DNA of 64,000 nucleotides from CAYMND01 sp964465065 (GCA_964465065.1 CAYXHZ010000002.1:1-64000); one strand, 5' to 3'; shown: positions 52,861-62,288, numbered from the stretch's first letter. A program made the numbers and translations. The notes: generated from the letters alone by a model not told the origin.

Positions 52861-54554
52861 AGCGTTCCGGCCGAGCCCTCGCTCAGTTTCCTGCCGATGA
52901 AAAACTGCAGTACATACGCCAGGACCACCATCAACGCGCAGGCGATGACGTTGTACCACAGGTAGGGAATGTCGGTGAAAAAGAAACAGAGCAGGATCAG
53001 CGTCTCGGCACAGAGTGCCGAAATGAAGGTGGCCGTTCCACCGACGCTCTTGCAGTAGAAGGCGATCAGAAACAGACCGAGAATGGTGCCGTAAAAGAGC
53101 GATCCCAGGATGTTGACGGCTTCGATCAGGGAACCCAGACGTTCGGCGAACATGGCGAAGGCGATGGCGTACAGCCCCCAGAACACCGTGGCCAGCCTGG
53201 ACACTCGCAGGTAATGGGCTTCCGATTCGGCAGGCCTGAGCATGCGTTTATAGAGGTCCATCGTCGTTGTCGAGGCCAGGGCGTTGAGCTCGGCCGCAGT
53301 CGATGACATGGAAGCCGAAAAGATGGCGGCCATGACCAGGCCGATCAGGCCGGCCGGCAGAGTCGACATCACAAAACTCAGAAAGATGTAATTGCTGTCG
53401 CTGCCGTCCGACTGCGAGCGATTGTTCCGGATCAGCGCGGCGGCCTGCTGACGGAGGTTGTGCTCCCGAACTTGAAAACTTTTCAACTGCCGGTCGCCAT
53501 CCCTGGACCGGAAATTCTGTTCGACCATCTCTTTCAACAGACGGGCCTTGTCGGCATGAACCCGAGCGAATTCCGCTTCCACTTGCCGATAGGCGGCAGC
53601 CTGAGCGCTGGTTTGCAGCCTGCCGATTTCCACGGCGTTGAAGTTCACCGGAGGCAGCACGAACTGGTAATAAACGAAGACCATGATGCCCAGGAAAAGG
53701 ATGGCGAACTGCATCGGCACTTTCAGCAAGGCGTTGGCCAACAGACCGATCCGGCTCTGGGTCACCGATTTTCCCGTCAGATAGCGGGAAACCTGCGACT
53801 GGTCGGTTCCGAAATAGGACAGCATCAAAAAAGTGCCGCCGATCAGGCCGGTCCAGATATTGTAGCGGTCGCGCCAGTCGAAATCGGTGGTGATGATGTT
53901 CATCCGCCCCAGTTTACCGGCGATTCTGGTCCCGTCGATCCAGGAGATCCCCTCCGGCAAGGTGTTGACGATCAATACGAACGCGCTGATCATGCCGAAG
54001 CTGATGATGGCCATTTGCAGCAAATGGGTTCTGTTGACCGCATCAGAACCTCCGAATGCCGTGTAGACGACAACCGACAGGCCTGAGCACAGCACGGTCA
54101 GCTGCAGGTTCCAGCCCAGCAGCAGCGACAGGATCACCGAAGGTGCGAAGATGGTCAGGCCGGCGGCGAGGCCGCGTTGGATCAGGAACAGGATGCAGCC
54201 CAGCAGACGGTTCTTGAGATCGAAACGTCGTTCGAGGTATTCGTAGGCGGTGAACACCCGCAAACGGTGGTAAATGGGCACGGCGGTCTGGCACAGGATG
54301 ACCATGGCGATGGGCAGGCCCAGGTAGAATTGCACGAAACGCATGCCGTCGACGTAAGCCTGCCCGGGGGTCGACAGAAACGTGATGGCGCTGGCCTGGG
54401 TGGCCATGACCGACAGGCAGACCATGTACCAGGGGGTGGAGCGCCCGGCCAGGAGGTACTGCTCCATATTCTTGCGACCGCGGGTCTTCCATACGCCGTA
54501 CAGGACGACGAAAGCCAGAAAACCGATCAGCACCAGCCAGTCGATCGTGTTCAT
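52839..54554 (-). CDS. Sodium:solute symporter (SSS family)
   Basis: The 571-residue protein has about 13 transmembrane segments and SSS features: YLLAGRSTPWYMVCLSVMAT at helix 1, SAITFLSTPGQAYVDG, and YFGTDQSQVSRYLTG in the middle. A long charged insert (about 325-390) sits between two helices. Such symporters take up sugars, amino acids or related solutes with sodium; this one belongs with the PIG-L deacetylase operon, so a sugar or amino-sugar is a reasonable guess. Its start overlaps the 40-residue protein gene by 4 bp. Confidence 0.92.
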   Translation of the reverse strand: MNTIDWLVLIGFLAFVVLYGVWKTRGRKNMEQYLLAGRSTPWYMVCLSVMATQASAITFLSTPGQAYVDGMRFVQFYLGLPIAMVILCQTAVPIYHRLRVFTAYEYLERRFDLKNRLLGCILFLIQRGLAAGLTIFAPSVILSLLLGWNLQLTVLCSGLSVVVYTAFGGSDAVNRTHLLQMAIISFGMISAFVLIVNTLPEGISWIDGTRIAGKLGRMNIITTDFDWRDRYNIWTGLIGGTFLMLSYFGTDQSQVSRYLTGKSVTQSRIGLLANALLKVPMQFAILFLGIMVFVYYQFVLPPVNFNAVEIGRLQTSAQAAAYRQVEAEFARVHADKARLLKEMVEQNFRSRDGDRQLKSFQVREHNLRQQAAALIRNNRSQSDGSDSNYIFLSFVMSTLPAGLIGLVMAAIFSASMSSTAAELNALASTTTMDLYKRMLRPAESEAHYLRVSRLATVFWGLYAIAFAMFAERLGSLIEAVNILGSLFYGTILGLFLIAFYCKSVGGTATFISALCAETLILLCFFFTDIPYLWYNVIACALMVVLAYVLQFFIGRKLSEGSAGTLQGSRME

Positions 54555-54673
54555 GACAGAATACGGGTCAGGCCCCAGAACAGCAGGATCAACCCCAACA
54601 GATTACCGAGCACCAGAGCATAGACCCTGGTCCAGGAGCTGAACAGCGGCGGTTTATCAGGATCAGCGCGCAT
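54551..54673 (-). CDS. 40-residue single-span membrane protein next to the symporter
   Basis: Reading from the ATG at 54673 gives 40 residues: a short charged start with a Pro-Pro-Leu-Phe-Ser-Ser-Trp stretch, then one transmembrane helix (VYALVLGNLLGLILLFWG), then TRILS. The start lies 11 bp inside the end of the PIG-L gene, and the stop overlaps the symporter start as ATGA. Tight coupling on both sides and the clean hydrophobic helix argue for a real gene, probably a small subunit of the symporter. Confidence 0.75.
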   Translation of the reverse strand: MRADPDKPPLFSSWTRVYALVLGNLLGLILLFWGLTRILS

Positions 54674-57140
54674 AACGGCCAGCCGAGATCATGTTGACGA
54701 AAATACGGAGCGCACCGGGATTACCGGCCGGAACCTGGCGGAACCAGGCCAAACCGCTGTAGATGAATACGCCTTTCCCGTAGCGGCAGAACAGGGTGGA
54801 ACCGCTCAGCTCTTTTTCACCCGGATCATGGCCGCTGACCAGGTCATCGTATCGTTTATCGCAGGATTCGGCGAAATACAGGCCGCGTTCCTGCACCCAG
54901 CCGGAAAAATCGTCCGGACCGATCCGGTTGGGCTGGTTGAACAGGCTGTGTTCCGGTTTGAGAAGACGCAGTTCGGCCTGTTCGTCGGTGATCCGTTCCC
55001 GGCCGATCTTGAAAGGGTACGGACCGATCTCCTCGCAGACCAGGCCGTAGCCGACGTTGTACTGGACGATGTAGGTGCCGCCGTTTTGGATATAATCCAT
55101 CAGGGCGGTGTAGGCATATTTCAGACGCGGTCGGGTGTTGTAGGCCCTGATACCGGCGATGACGGCATCGCAAGTGGCCAGAAACTCGGAACTCAGCTGT
55201 TCGTCGCCCAGCATCACCACTTCGTAGCCCATATCGCCGAGCGCTTCGGGAATCTCGTCGCCAGAGCCCTCGATGTAGCCGATTCGTCCGCCGGGGATCT
55301 TGGTGTCGAGCCGGATCAGGCGGACGGAGCTCTCCGGAAAGTAGGCCTGGGGTTCAATGTGATCGTGCCGGATCTCGACCAGAGACCGCGCATAGGCTCG
55401 ACCATCGACGACGATCCGGGCCAAGGTCTGGGTCCGTTGCATGAGCGGCGGCGGTGAAATCCAAAAACTCACGGTTCGCTCGTCGTGACGGCTGGCGAAT
55501 TCGAAATCGATCTGGTCCGGTGCCGCCGTCCAGCCCCCGGGCAATTCCAGACGGAGCAGACCTTTGGCTTGGGCGGCATGGGCCTTGAGGCGCACTTGCA
55601 CCTCCCGTCTCTGTCCGTTGCTGAAAATGATGTTTTTCTTGGCAAAAGTGGCGCTCACGGATGGACGGATCTCGAAGGGACGCTGCATCTCGCCGTTCAC
55701 CCGGTCCAGCCAACGGTAGCGCAGGGCTTTGCGAAACGTCAACTTCCTGCCGAGCAGGGTCAAGTCCACTTCGACCGGCAGAACCGGCGGATTCTGAGCC
55801 AGGCCGATCATGGCCGGATCATCGACATGAAACAGACCTTTTTCCGGCGGCCTGGCCAACCAGTAGGGCTGCGTCAGCGCATAATCGGCCGGCAGGATCA
55901 GATCGCTGTCCACCTTCTGCAACACATTGTGGACCAGATCCAGCTTCAGCGACTGGACAAGGCCAAGACTCGGGAAGCGGATGGCCTGAACCTGAACGGC
56001 GTCAGTACTGCGCTGCAGCATAGTGGTGCTCAAATGCACCATGTCACCGGGTGCTGCGCAGAAATCGCTGGCCAGCGGTTCGATGAACAGGCCGGCGCAG
56101 GCGGCGATCAGGTCCCGCAACTCCCCGCGTTTGAAACGGACCCAGGGTTCTTTTTCCAGCCTGGCTATCTCTTCATCCATTTTCAGCAAGGCTGCCAAGC
56201 TCAGCCAGGGTCTGCCGACATCGAAATCGGCGAGCTGCCCGGCGAGAAGCCTGTCGAGCGCTTCAGCGCCCTCGATCCGTTTCCAGCTGCTGTCAATGCC
56301 ATCGAAAATGTCCTTTCGGAACGGTGCGCCGGCCAGGAGTTGAAAATATTCGATCTGAGAACCGCGGTTGGGCAACACGCCGAAACCCTGACTCTTGTGC
56401 ATGCTGCGACTGCGGGCGGCGATCTCGTTGTAGGACATACCGAGCAGAGGATTGTAGCTTCCGGTGTCCAGCGTCGCCAGCCCAGCCATCTCCTCCGGTT
56501 TGGGACGCCACTTGTTCCACAGAATACGTTTGGCTTGCCAGGGGGACAAGTCTTTCAGCTGCTCGGGAAAGCGCGCGGGATCGGCGGCGGCGGCAAACGC
56601 CTCCAGCGCCAGGATCGTGGCGGCCGGATGATGGCCGTGACCGCCGTTCTGCTCATCGTCGGCCGGAAAACGGGTGATGATGACATCGGGACGGAAATGG
56701 CGGATAACCCGGACGATATCGGACATGACCTCCTCCTTTCCCCAAAAATCCATGGTTTCGGCCACCGATTTGGAGTAACCGAAATCGACAGCCCGGGTGA
56801 AATACTGCTCGCCGCCGTCGTAACGGCGGGCTTCCAGGAGTTCCTGCGATCGGATGATGCCGATCTGGCTGCCTTGCTCGGAACCGATCAGGTTCTGGCC
56901 GCCGTCGCCGCGGGTGAGAGACAGGTAGGCGGTGCGGTATTTCCTTTCCTTGGACAGAAAGGCCATCAACCCGGTATTCTCGTCATCCGGATGGGCGGCG
57001 ATGTACAGCACGCTGCCCAACACGTTCATTTTTTCGAGCGCGATACGCAGGTCGGCCGCAGTCCTGGGCGGCTCGATCAAGGCACGTAACGGCAAGCCGA
57101 AAAGTATCGACAGCAGGGTAAAAATGGAGGCATGTTTCAT
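54663..57140 (-). CDS. Exported PIG-L deacetylase with C-terminal ThuA/GATase-like domain
   Basis: The 825-residue protein has a signal peptide (about 1-20) and a PIG-L (LmbE) domain with the zinc motif AAHPDDE (residues 48-54) and the later NGGHGHHPAA. A long middle part (about 270-610) is beta-rich. The C-terminal 200 residues, with GYIEGSGDEIPEALGDMGYEVVML and NGGTYIVQYNVGYG, look like a ThuA/glutamine-amidotransferase-like flavodoxin fold. PIG-L enzymes remove N-acetyl groups from amino sugars. It is in an operon with DUF2911, a small protein and a symporter. Confidence 0.88.
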   Translation of the reverse strand: MKHASIFTLLSILFGLPLRALIEPPRTAADLRIALEKMNVLGSVLYIAAHPDDENTGLMAFLSKERKYRTAYLSLTRGDGGQNLIGSEQGSQIGIIRSQELLEARRYDGGEQYFTRAVDFGYSKSVAETMDFWGKEEVMSDIVRVIRHFRPDVIITRFPADDEQNGGHGHHPAATILALEAFAAAADPARFPEQLKDLSPWQAKRILWNKWRPKPEEMAGLATLDTGSYNPLLGMSYNEIAARSRSMHKSQGFGVLPNRGSQIEYFQLLAGAPFRKDIFDGIDSSWKRIEGAEALDRLLAGQLADFDVGRPWLSLAALLKMDEEIARLEKEPWVRFKRGELRDLIAACAGLFIEPLASDFCAAPGDMVHLSTTMLQRSTDAVQVQAIRFPSLGLVQSLKLDLVHNVLQKVDSDLILPADYALTQPYWLARPPEKGLFHVDDPAMIGLAQNPPVLPVEVDLTLLGRKLTFRKALRYRWLDRVNGEMQRPFEIRPSVSATFAKKNIIFSNGQRREVQVRLKAHAAQAKGLLRLELPGGWTAAPDQIDFEFASRHDERTVSFWISPPPLMQRTQTLARIVVDGRAYARSLVEIRHDHIEPQAYFPESSVRLIRLDTKIPGGRIGYIEGSGDEIPEALGDMGYEVVMLGDEQLSSEFLATCDAVIAGIRAYNTRPRLKYAYTALMDYIQNGGTYIVQYNVGYGLVCEEIGPYPFKIGRERITDEQAELRLLKPEHSLFNQPNRIGPDDFSGWVQERGLYFAESCDKRYDDLVSGHDPGEKELSGSTLFCRYGKGVFIYSGLAWFRQVPAGNPGALRIFVNMISAGRYAR

Positions 57141-57149
57141 CGGCCCTCG

Positions 57150-57734
57150 CTAGCTTTGCGGTTCGCAACTGATCTTGAAGGGCACCATGAGCTCGACCCA
57201 GTGCAAAAAGGCGACAGTCGAATAATCGGTCAAGTCCGCAAAACCGTACAGCAGCCATTCCTGGAACGGAGCCTTCACCGGGCTCACCCGTATGCGCAGG
57301 ATGTCTTCGCTTTCGTTGTACTTGTAACTTCCCCAAAGGGTGTTGTTCCGGTTGAAAATCACGATCCATTCGCTCTGCGAGGGTATGAAATGCAGACTGT
57401 ACTTTCCGGCCGGGACCTTATTGCCGTTGATCAGGACATCTTTGCTGAACTCGATGGTGGTGCACTCGTTGGCGCCGCCCCGCCAGGGAAAGGGCTTGTT
57501 GTCCGAATACTTGTTGCCTGGCTCGAGTCCATAGGGCACGAGCTCCCCCCAGATGGTCCGGCCCTTGACACCGGGTCGGCTGTAACTGATGGTGATATCG
57601 GTATCGACACCGATGCGCTGGGTGACAGCCGCCTTCTGGCTGGGCCGGGGTTTGACCTCTTTCTGGGCGCTCAGGTCAATCGTAACAGCTAATGTTAAAG
57701 ACAAAACAGCGACAAACAACTTCAGCGATCTCAT
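57150..57734 (-). CDS. Exported DUF2911 protein
   Basis: The ATG at 57734 has GGGAGG five bases upstream and starts a signal peptide (MRSLKLFVAVLSLTLAVTIDLSA). The 194-residue product follows the DUF2911 pattern: ISYSRPGVKGRTIWGELVPYG.. .WRGGANECTTIEFSKDVLINGNKVPAGKYSL-type segment, then WIVIFNRNNTLWGS. The function of the family is unknown; it is common in Bacteroidota and Acidobacteriota. It lies 9 bp before the PIG-L gene, so they are cotranscribed. Confidence 0.85.
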   Translation of the reverse strand: MRSLKLFVAVLSLTLAVTIDLSAQKEVKPRPSQKAAVTQRIGVDTDITISYSRPGVKGRTIWGELVPYGLEPGNKYSDNKPFPWRGGANECTTIEFSKDVLINGNKVPAGKYSLHFIPSQSEWIVIFNRNNTLWGSYKYNESEDILRIRVSPVKAPFQEWLLYGFADLTDYSTVAFLHWVELMVPFKISCEPQS

Positions 57735-57839
57735 GGGTTCCTCCCGCCAATCTTGGTAAGACGATGATAACACGATAACCGATGGTATCGCCACACAGGT
57801 GGCGGCCGGTTTGTGCTAACACGCATCTATTGACTCTTT

Positions 57840-58862
57840 TCACAGAATGAGCATGGCGTCGCCGTACGAAAAGAAACGGTATCCGGAATCGATGGCCTGG
57901 CGATAGGCGCGCTGCATCAGATCCAGGCCGGCGAAGGCGCTGACCAGGATGAACAGCGAGGATTCCGGAAGGTGGAAGTTGGTCAGCAGACGGTCGACCA
58001 GTTTGAATTCGAATCCGGGGTAGATGAAAATTTCCGAAAAAAAGTGCAAGGGCTCCTGAGCGAGTGCCGCCCAGGTCTCCAGGCTGCGCACCGAAGTGGT
58101 TCCGACCGCCAGCAACTTCTTCCCCCCGGCTTTGAGCTCCCGGATGCGCTGGGCGCTGAGCTGGGGTATTTCGATCTCTTCGCGGCCCATACGATGCTCT
58201 TCCAGTTTTTCGACGGTGATTTTCTGAAAAGTGGCCTCGCCGACAGTCAGGTTGACGGGAATGACGTCGTGGCTCCGGCCGATCTCGCTCAAAAGCTCCG
58301 CCGTGAAGTGCAGACCGGCCGTCGGTGCGGCGACGGCACCGGGTTTGGCCGCATACACAGTCTGATACCGTTCCAGATCGAACTGCCGCAGACGCCTGGC
58401 CTCCTCGGCCTTGCGCTTGATATAGGGCGGCAACGGGGCGAAACCGCTTCGGTACAGTTCGGATACCGGGTTGTCCAGACGGAGAAGTCTGCGCCCCCGC
58501 TGGCCCTGCTGCAGAACCTGGGCGGCCGAGCCGTCGTCGAATTCCAGACGGCTGCCGGTCCGCAGATGCTTGGCCGGTTGCGCCAGCACCTCGACCGTCC
58601 ATGGGTCCAGCACCTTGACCACCAGCATTTCGATCGTACGGTCACCGGTGCGGCCGAGGAGCCGGGCCGGGTCGACCCGGGTGGTGTTGATGACCAGAAA
58701 ATCATCGGCGTCGATCAGGCCGGGGAACTCGTCGAAGCGGTGGTGGGTGATGCACCCGGTCTTGCGGTCGACGCACATCAATCTGGAATGGTCCCGTCTG
58801 TCGGCTGGGGTACGGGCGATCAGCCCGGCCGGAAGGTCGAAGGAAAACTGCTCGAGTTTCAT
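57840..58862 (-). CDS. queA: S-adenosylmethionine:tRNA ribosyltransferase-isomerase
   Basis: I start at the ATG at 58862 (MKLEQFSFDLP), the usual QueA N-terminus. The 340-residue protein has SRLMCVDRKTG, VINTTRVDPARLLG, AAPTAGLHFT and GTTSVRSLET, all QueA features. It transfers the ribosyl part of SAM to preQ1 in tRNA to make epoxyqueuosine. No tgt or queG lies nearby. A TACAAT box sits 6 nt before the start and there is no Shine-Dalgarno. Confidence 0.95.
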   Translation of the reverse strand: MKLEQFSFDLPAGLIARTPADRRDHSRLMCVDRKTGCITHHRFDEFPGLIDADDFLVINTTRVDPARLLGRTGDRTIEMLVVKVLDPWTVEVLAQPAKHLRTGSRLEFDDGSAAQVLQQGQRGRRLLRLDNPVSELYRSGFAPLPPYIKRKAEEARRLRQFDLERYQTVYAAKPGAVAAPTAGLHFTAELLSEIGRSHDVIPVNLTVGEATFQKITVEKLEEHRMGREEIEIPQLSAQRIRELKAGGKKLLAVGTTSVRSLETWAALAQEPLHFFSEIFIYPGFEFKLVDRLLTNFHLPESSLFILVSAFAGLDLMQRAYRQAIDSGYRFFSYGDAMLIL

Positions 58863-58868
58863 GGCTGA

Positions 58869-58877
58869 ATTGTACCA
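58869..58877 (-). promoter_or_regulatory. Extended -10 box giving a probably leaderless queA mRNA
   Basis: TGGTACAAT on the minus strand at 58869-58877 ends 6 nt before the ATG at 58862. No ribosome-binding site is visible. Confidence 0.5.
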
Positions 58878-58912
58878 GAGCGGTCCGCACAGAACCATAC
58901 CCCAGCCCCCCC

Positions 58913-58942
58913 TTGACCTTAACTCCCGATATGAAGTAAGGT
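58913..58942 (+). promoter_or_regulatory. Possible promoter of the 203-residue protein
   Basis: TTGACC (58913-58918), 18 bp, TAAGGT (58937-58942), 7 nt before the ATG. The AAGGT could instead be a weak Shine-Dalgarno, so the reading is ambiguous. Confidence 0.35.
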
Positions 58943-58949
58943 ATTCACG

Positions 58950-59561
58950 ATGAGAAAAAGCACCTTTTTATTGCCCGGCTGGCTGGTTTTATCCCTATTC
59001 TCTCTGATTTCAGCCAGCGACCGCATCCCCGACATCGCTTTGTACGAGAATGAAGTATACCTGTTGCACAACGTTTTCCCACTGGATGCCTTCTTGGCCG
59101 ATCAGAAACTTTACCCACGCAGCAGCGACGCACCGATGATGGTCACCCGCCGCGGGCAGATGGACGGCACCGACAATCCCAATTTCCATATCGCCAACTG
59201 GGAAATCCGCGACCGGCGTCTGTATCTGGCCGATATCGAAGCCTACGTATACCCCAACTTCGACGCCTGGTACCTCGAGTCGATAGAAAAGAGTCTGGAA
59301 GCTGCCAGGAGTATGGAAGAGCGGCAGAGTCTGACTGCCGAGATCCAGGCCTTGCAAAAACAAGGAGTCCGACGTCACGTCGTCAAGGCCATGGACTACT
59401 TTTTCCCCGAGCGGACTCCCGGTCAGGCTGTTTTCGCCCAGTGGTTCAGCGGTCAGCTGCTGCTGGAAAAACAGGAACCGGGACCGTTCGCTTCCAAGAG
59501 CCGCAAGCAGATGGAAATGAATTTCCACCACGGCGTTTTGCAATCCGTCCGTCAGCTGTAA
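58950..59561 (+). CDS. Exported protein of unknown function
   Basis: I do not recognise this 203-residue protein. It has a signal peptide (MRKSTFLLPGWLVLSLFSLISA, cleavage near ISA/S). The mature part has a beta-rich first half (IALYENEVYLLHNVF, MVTRRGQMDGTDNPNF, DRRLYLADIEAYVYP), a helical middle (ESIEKSLEAARSMEERQSLT) and a C-terminal mixed part. It has neither Cys clusters nor a known catalytic motif. It stands divergent from queA and converges on the coiled-coil gene with 3 bp between stops. Confidence 0.7.
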   Translation: MRKSTFLLPGWLVLSLFSLISASDRIPDIALYENEVYLLHNVFPLDAFLADQKLYPRSSDAPMMVTRRGQMDGTDNPNFHIANWEIRDRRLYLADIEAYVYPNFDAWYLESIEKSLEAARSMEERQSLTAEIQALQKQGVRRHVVKAMDYFFPERTPGQAVFAQWFSGQLLLEKQEPGPFASKSRKQMEMNFHHGVLQSVRQL

Positions 59562-59564
59562 CCC

Positions 59565-60917
59565 TTACATGTTCTCCACGGCCAGGTCGTCGCTGTACAT
59601 GACATTGCCTTGCAGTTCCGACCAACCGCCGTCGCTGCGGCGTTCCCGGGTGACGTAGACCGTGAACAGTCTGCCCTGGCCGTTCTGGCGGATCGCGCAT
59701 TGCCCATAGATTTCAGCGCGGGTGACAAAACGCTGCGTTCCGGCATAATCTTCCCACTGCGAGATTTCCTTCCAATCAGCGCTGTGAATGACCGTCTTGT
59801 GCAGACTTGCGTCAACGGCCGCCGCTCTGACCAATTTTTCCATACATGCCTTGATCGCCTGGGCATCGTCGCCCCGGTACCGGTCATCCTGGATGAAAAC
59901 GAGCTTGGCGCGGGCGAGCTTGTTGCGGGCGTTTTTCGCGGTCAATTCCTGAAAAAGGCTGTCGATCCGACGCGACTCCTCGCTTTCCGGCGTAAAAAGT
60001 CTACGTCTGTCTGCGACGAAAGCTTCGGTTTGCCGGATGCTGGTATCGGACATGATGGTCGGTTTCCCCTCTATCTCCTTGTCCAGTTCCCTCAGTCTGG
60101 ATTCCAGATGTTCCTGCATCTCGCTGAAAACAGCTTTTTTAGCCTCGGCCATCCGCCCGGGAAAGGTAGCGATCCGGTCGGCGATATCGTTTTCCTTCTG
60201 TTCGAGGCCGACGGTTTTTCCATAAGGGAAAGCCACGTTTTTATACCGGGAAAAGACAGCGTTGATTTCGGAGAACCGGGTTTCTTGATTCAGCAGAGTG
60301 TCGATATCACCCGTTCCGTATGAGAAATAACCGAGTTCCTTGAGCTGGGCCTCCCATTCGTTGCTAAGCCGCTCCCGTTCATTGCGTTCCATTTCCTGCC
60401 GGGCCTTGTCTCTTACGTCGTTCTGAATGGCGGCGGCCGTATCGGCCTGGGTTTTTTCCACCCAGAGCGCCATCTTACGGTAATCCGGATGATCGACGTC
60501 AAATTGTCCCGCATACTGAGCGGCGATTTCATGAAAAACAGAAATGGCATCCTGTTCGCTCTGCTTACCGCCACGGCCGATCAATTGAGCCATGTCGCGC
60601 AGGCGTTTTTCCACACCCGCAGGCAATCGGGCGCCATCCTGCTGGGGTTTCGCGCTTGCGGCAAAGGCTGTTGGCGAGGCGACGGTCGCCTGCCCGCTTC
60701 CCGTCTTCTGGGCCAGGTCCTTTTTCAGCTTGGCCAACTGGTTTTCCAGGGTTTTCAACTGGGGGTTGTCCGCTTGCTGAGCCAGACCTTCGGCCAACAG
60801 CGGCAAAAGACGCCCCAAGATCTCATCACACTCCGCATATTTCCGGGAAAACATGTGATTCTGGGCTTTCCTCAGTTCGGATCCGATTGTCTTAACAATA
60901 TCGCTGACACTACTCAT
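59565..60917 (-). CDS. Large cytoplasmic helical protein of unknown function
   Basis: The ATG at 60917 has GGAGGT just upstream. The 450-residue product has no signal peptide or transmembrane helix. Residues 1-75 are helical (ELRKAQNHMFSRKYAECDEIL, with a heptad ENQLAKLKKDLAQ), then a Ser/Ala/Pro linker (75-100), then a long charged helical middle (about 150-350). The last 100 residues are a compact mixed domain (FVTRAEIYGQCAIRQNGQGRLFTVYVTRERR). This resembles no family I know; the tail looks like a small beta domain that could bind another molecule. Confidence 0.7.
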   Translation of the reverse strand: MSSVSDIVKTIGSELRKAQNHMFSRKYAECDEILGRLLPLLAEGLAQQADNPQLKTLENQLAKLKKDLAQKTGSGQATVASPTAFAASAKPQQDGARLPAGVEKRLRDMAQLIGRGGKQSEQDAISVFHEIAAQYAGQFDVDHPDYRKMALWVEKTQADTAAAIQNDVRDKARQEMERNERERLSNEWEAQLKELGYFSYGTGDIDTLLNQETRFSEINAVFSRYKNVAFPYGKTVGLEQKENDIADRIATFPGRMAEAKKAVFSEMQEHLESRLRELDKEIEGKPTIMSDTSIRQTEAFVADRRRLFTPESEESRRIDSLFQELTAKNARNKLARAKLVFIQDDRYRGDDAQAIKACMEKLVRAAAVDASLHKTVIHSADWKEISQWEDYAGTQRFVTRAEIYGQCAIRQNGQGRLFTVYVTRERRSDGGWSELQGNVMYSDDLAVENM

Positions 60918-60977
60918 GATGACCTCCGGGGCACTATCCGCCCACTTCTTAGCTGATTCAGCCGCAACCGGTGACTG

Positions 60978-62267
60978 TCAAAACGACTGGGCGCCGCAAG
61001 CTTTCACGGCGCCAAACAGTCGGAGCGTTTCGCGCCAGGGGTAGCGGTTCATGAACATACTCGCCTTGGAAGCAATCTTACCCTGTTTGTTGAGCCCCAT
61101 GACCTCCCGCAGCACATTGGCCGGCGAATCGGGGGCGAAATCGACCTGTTCGCTGTAGCTGGCTGCCAGGAAAGCCTGGAGATAGCTGATATTCAACGGC
61201 AGTTTACCGGGAATCTCCTGGTGATTGTCCCGGATCGAGGCCAGAGCCAGGTCGGGAAACTGGTCGACGCGGATATTAAGCTTGGTGTTGCTGGCCGGAC
61301 TGTACTCCACATCACCCCGTTTGTTGGCGAAGAACAGGTTGTCGTCGATGCGCAGCCAATCGTTGGGAGTGAAGCGGGTATGGTCGATACCGGCCAGAAT
61401 GCTGGCACCGATGATGTTGTGGTGGATGGTGTAGGAACATTTGCTCATGATCCGCACGCCGTATCCCATGTCCAGCATGTCCTTTAGACGACTCCAGGTG
61501 AACAGAATCGTGTTGTAGCCGATCTCCACCTGACCGCAATCGACCTGTTTGCCGGGTCCCCCGCCGGCGCAGGTACCGTATATTTCAATAGCCGCCATGC
61601 GGTTGGCGATGAAGACATTGTTGAGCAGACGTAGCTTTCCCTGCCGCAGTCCGCCCTGCACGGCAAAGCTGGCGCCGTTGACGAAAACGCAGTTCTGGAT
61701 GGTCATATCCCCGCCCTGGGCCGCGCTGGCTATGGCGATGATCGGCTCTTCGACCGTGCTGTTTCCGCTTTTGGGCCGTTCGCTGGATCGCAGCAGACGG
61801 CCGCTGTCCAAGCCGTCGACCAGGCCCTCGGAAGCGCTGTAGGCGTTGCGCTGGCCCATATCGAAAACGATGCCGTCGATCAGGCTGCCATCGATATCGC
61901 GCATGAACCTGAGCAAGGCCTTGCGGGCCTTGCCACCGGCCGCATTGTCCGGCTGGAACAGGGTTGGCGTCGCCTGAATCGAACGGCTGGTGAATTTTTC
62001 GTCGTAACTGCCGATGAGCCGGATCGCTTTGTCCGGCTCCATGTAACCGATGCCGAATGTACCCATGTAATGACCGCCGGCGATCAGAATCCGTTCACCC
62101 GCCTTGGCCAGGCTGATCGCCCGGTCGATCTCCTTCACCGGCTGGTCGGCCGATCCGGGGTTCCGGTTGTCGCCCCTGGCCGCGGAAACGTAAATTTCCG
62201 AACGGATCGGAAGAACGCACAGACAGATCGTCAACGATAAAAACGAAACAGTTTTCATTTTACTCAT
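60978..62267 (-). CDS. Exported right-handed beta-helix protein
   Basis: I start at the ATG at 62267, with AGGAGG close upstream; Met at 62258 is an alternative. The 429-residue protein has a signal peptide (about 1-22) and begins with EIYVSAARGDNRNPGSADQPVKEIDRAI, the typical N-terminus of secreted beta-helix (pectate-lyase-like, DUF1565) proteins. Repeated coils follow: DGSLIDGIVFDM, MTIQNCVFVNGASF, VEIGYNTILFTWS and YTIHHNIIGASI. No catalytic residues are clear. It probably binds or cuts a polysaccharide. Confidence 0.8.
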   Translation of the reverse strand: MSKMKTVSFLSLTICLCVLPIRSEIYVSAARGDNRNPGSADQPVKEIDRAISLAKAGERILIAGGHYMGTFGIGYMEPDKAIRLIGSYDEKFTSRSIQATPTLFQPDNAAGGKARKALLRFMRDIDGSLIDGIVFDMGQRNAYSASEGLVDGLDSGRLLRSSERPKSGNSTVEEPIIAIASAAQGGDMTIQNCVFVNGASFAVQGGLRQGKLRLLNNVFIANRMAAIEIYGTCAGGGPGKQVDCGQVEIGYNTILFTWSRLKDMLDMGYGVRIMSKCSYTIHHNIIGASILAGIDHTRFTPNDWLRIDDNLFFANKRGDVEYSPASNTKLNIRVDQFPDLALASIRDNHQEIPGKLPLNISYLQAFLAASYSEQVDFAPDSPANVLREVMGLNKQGKIASKASMFMNRYPWRETLRLFGAVKACGAQSF

Positions 62268-62288
62268 CAACCCTCCTGCTACATTTTC

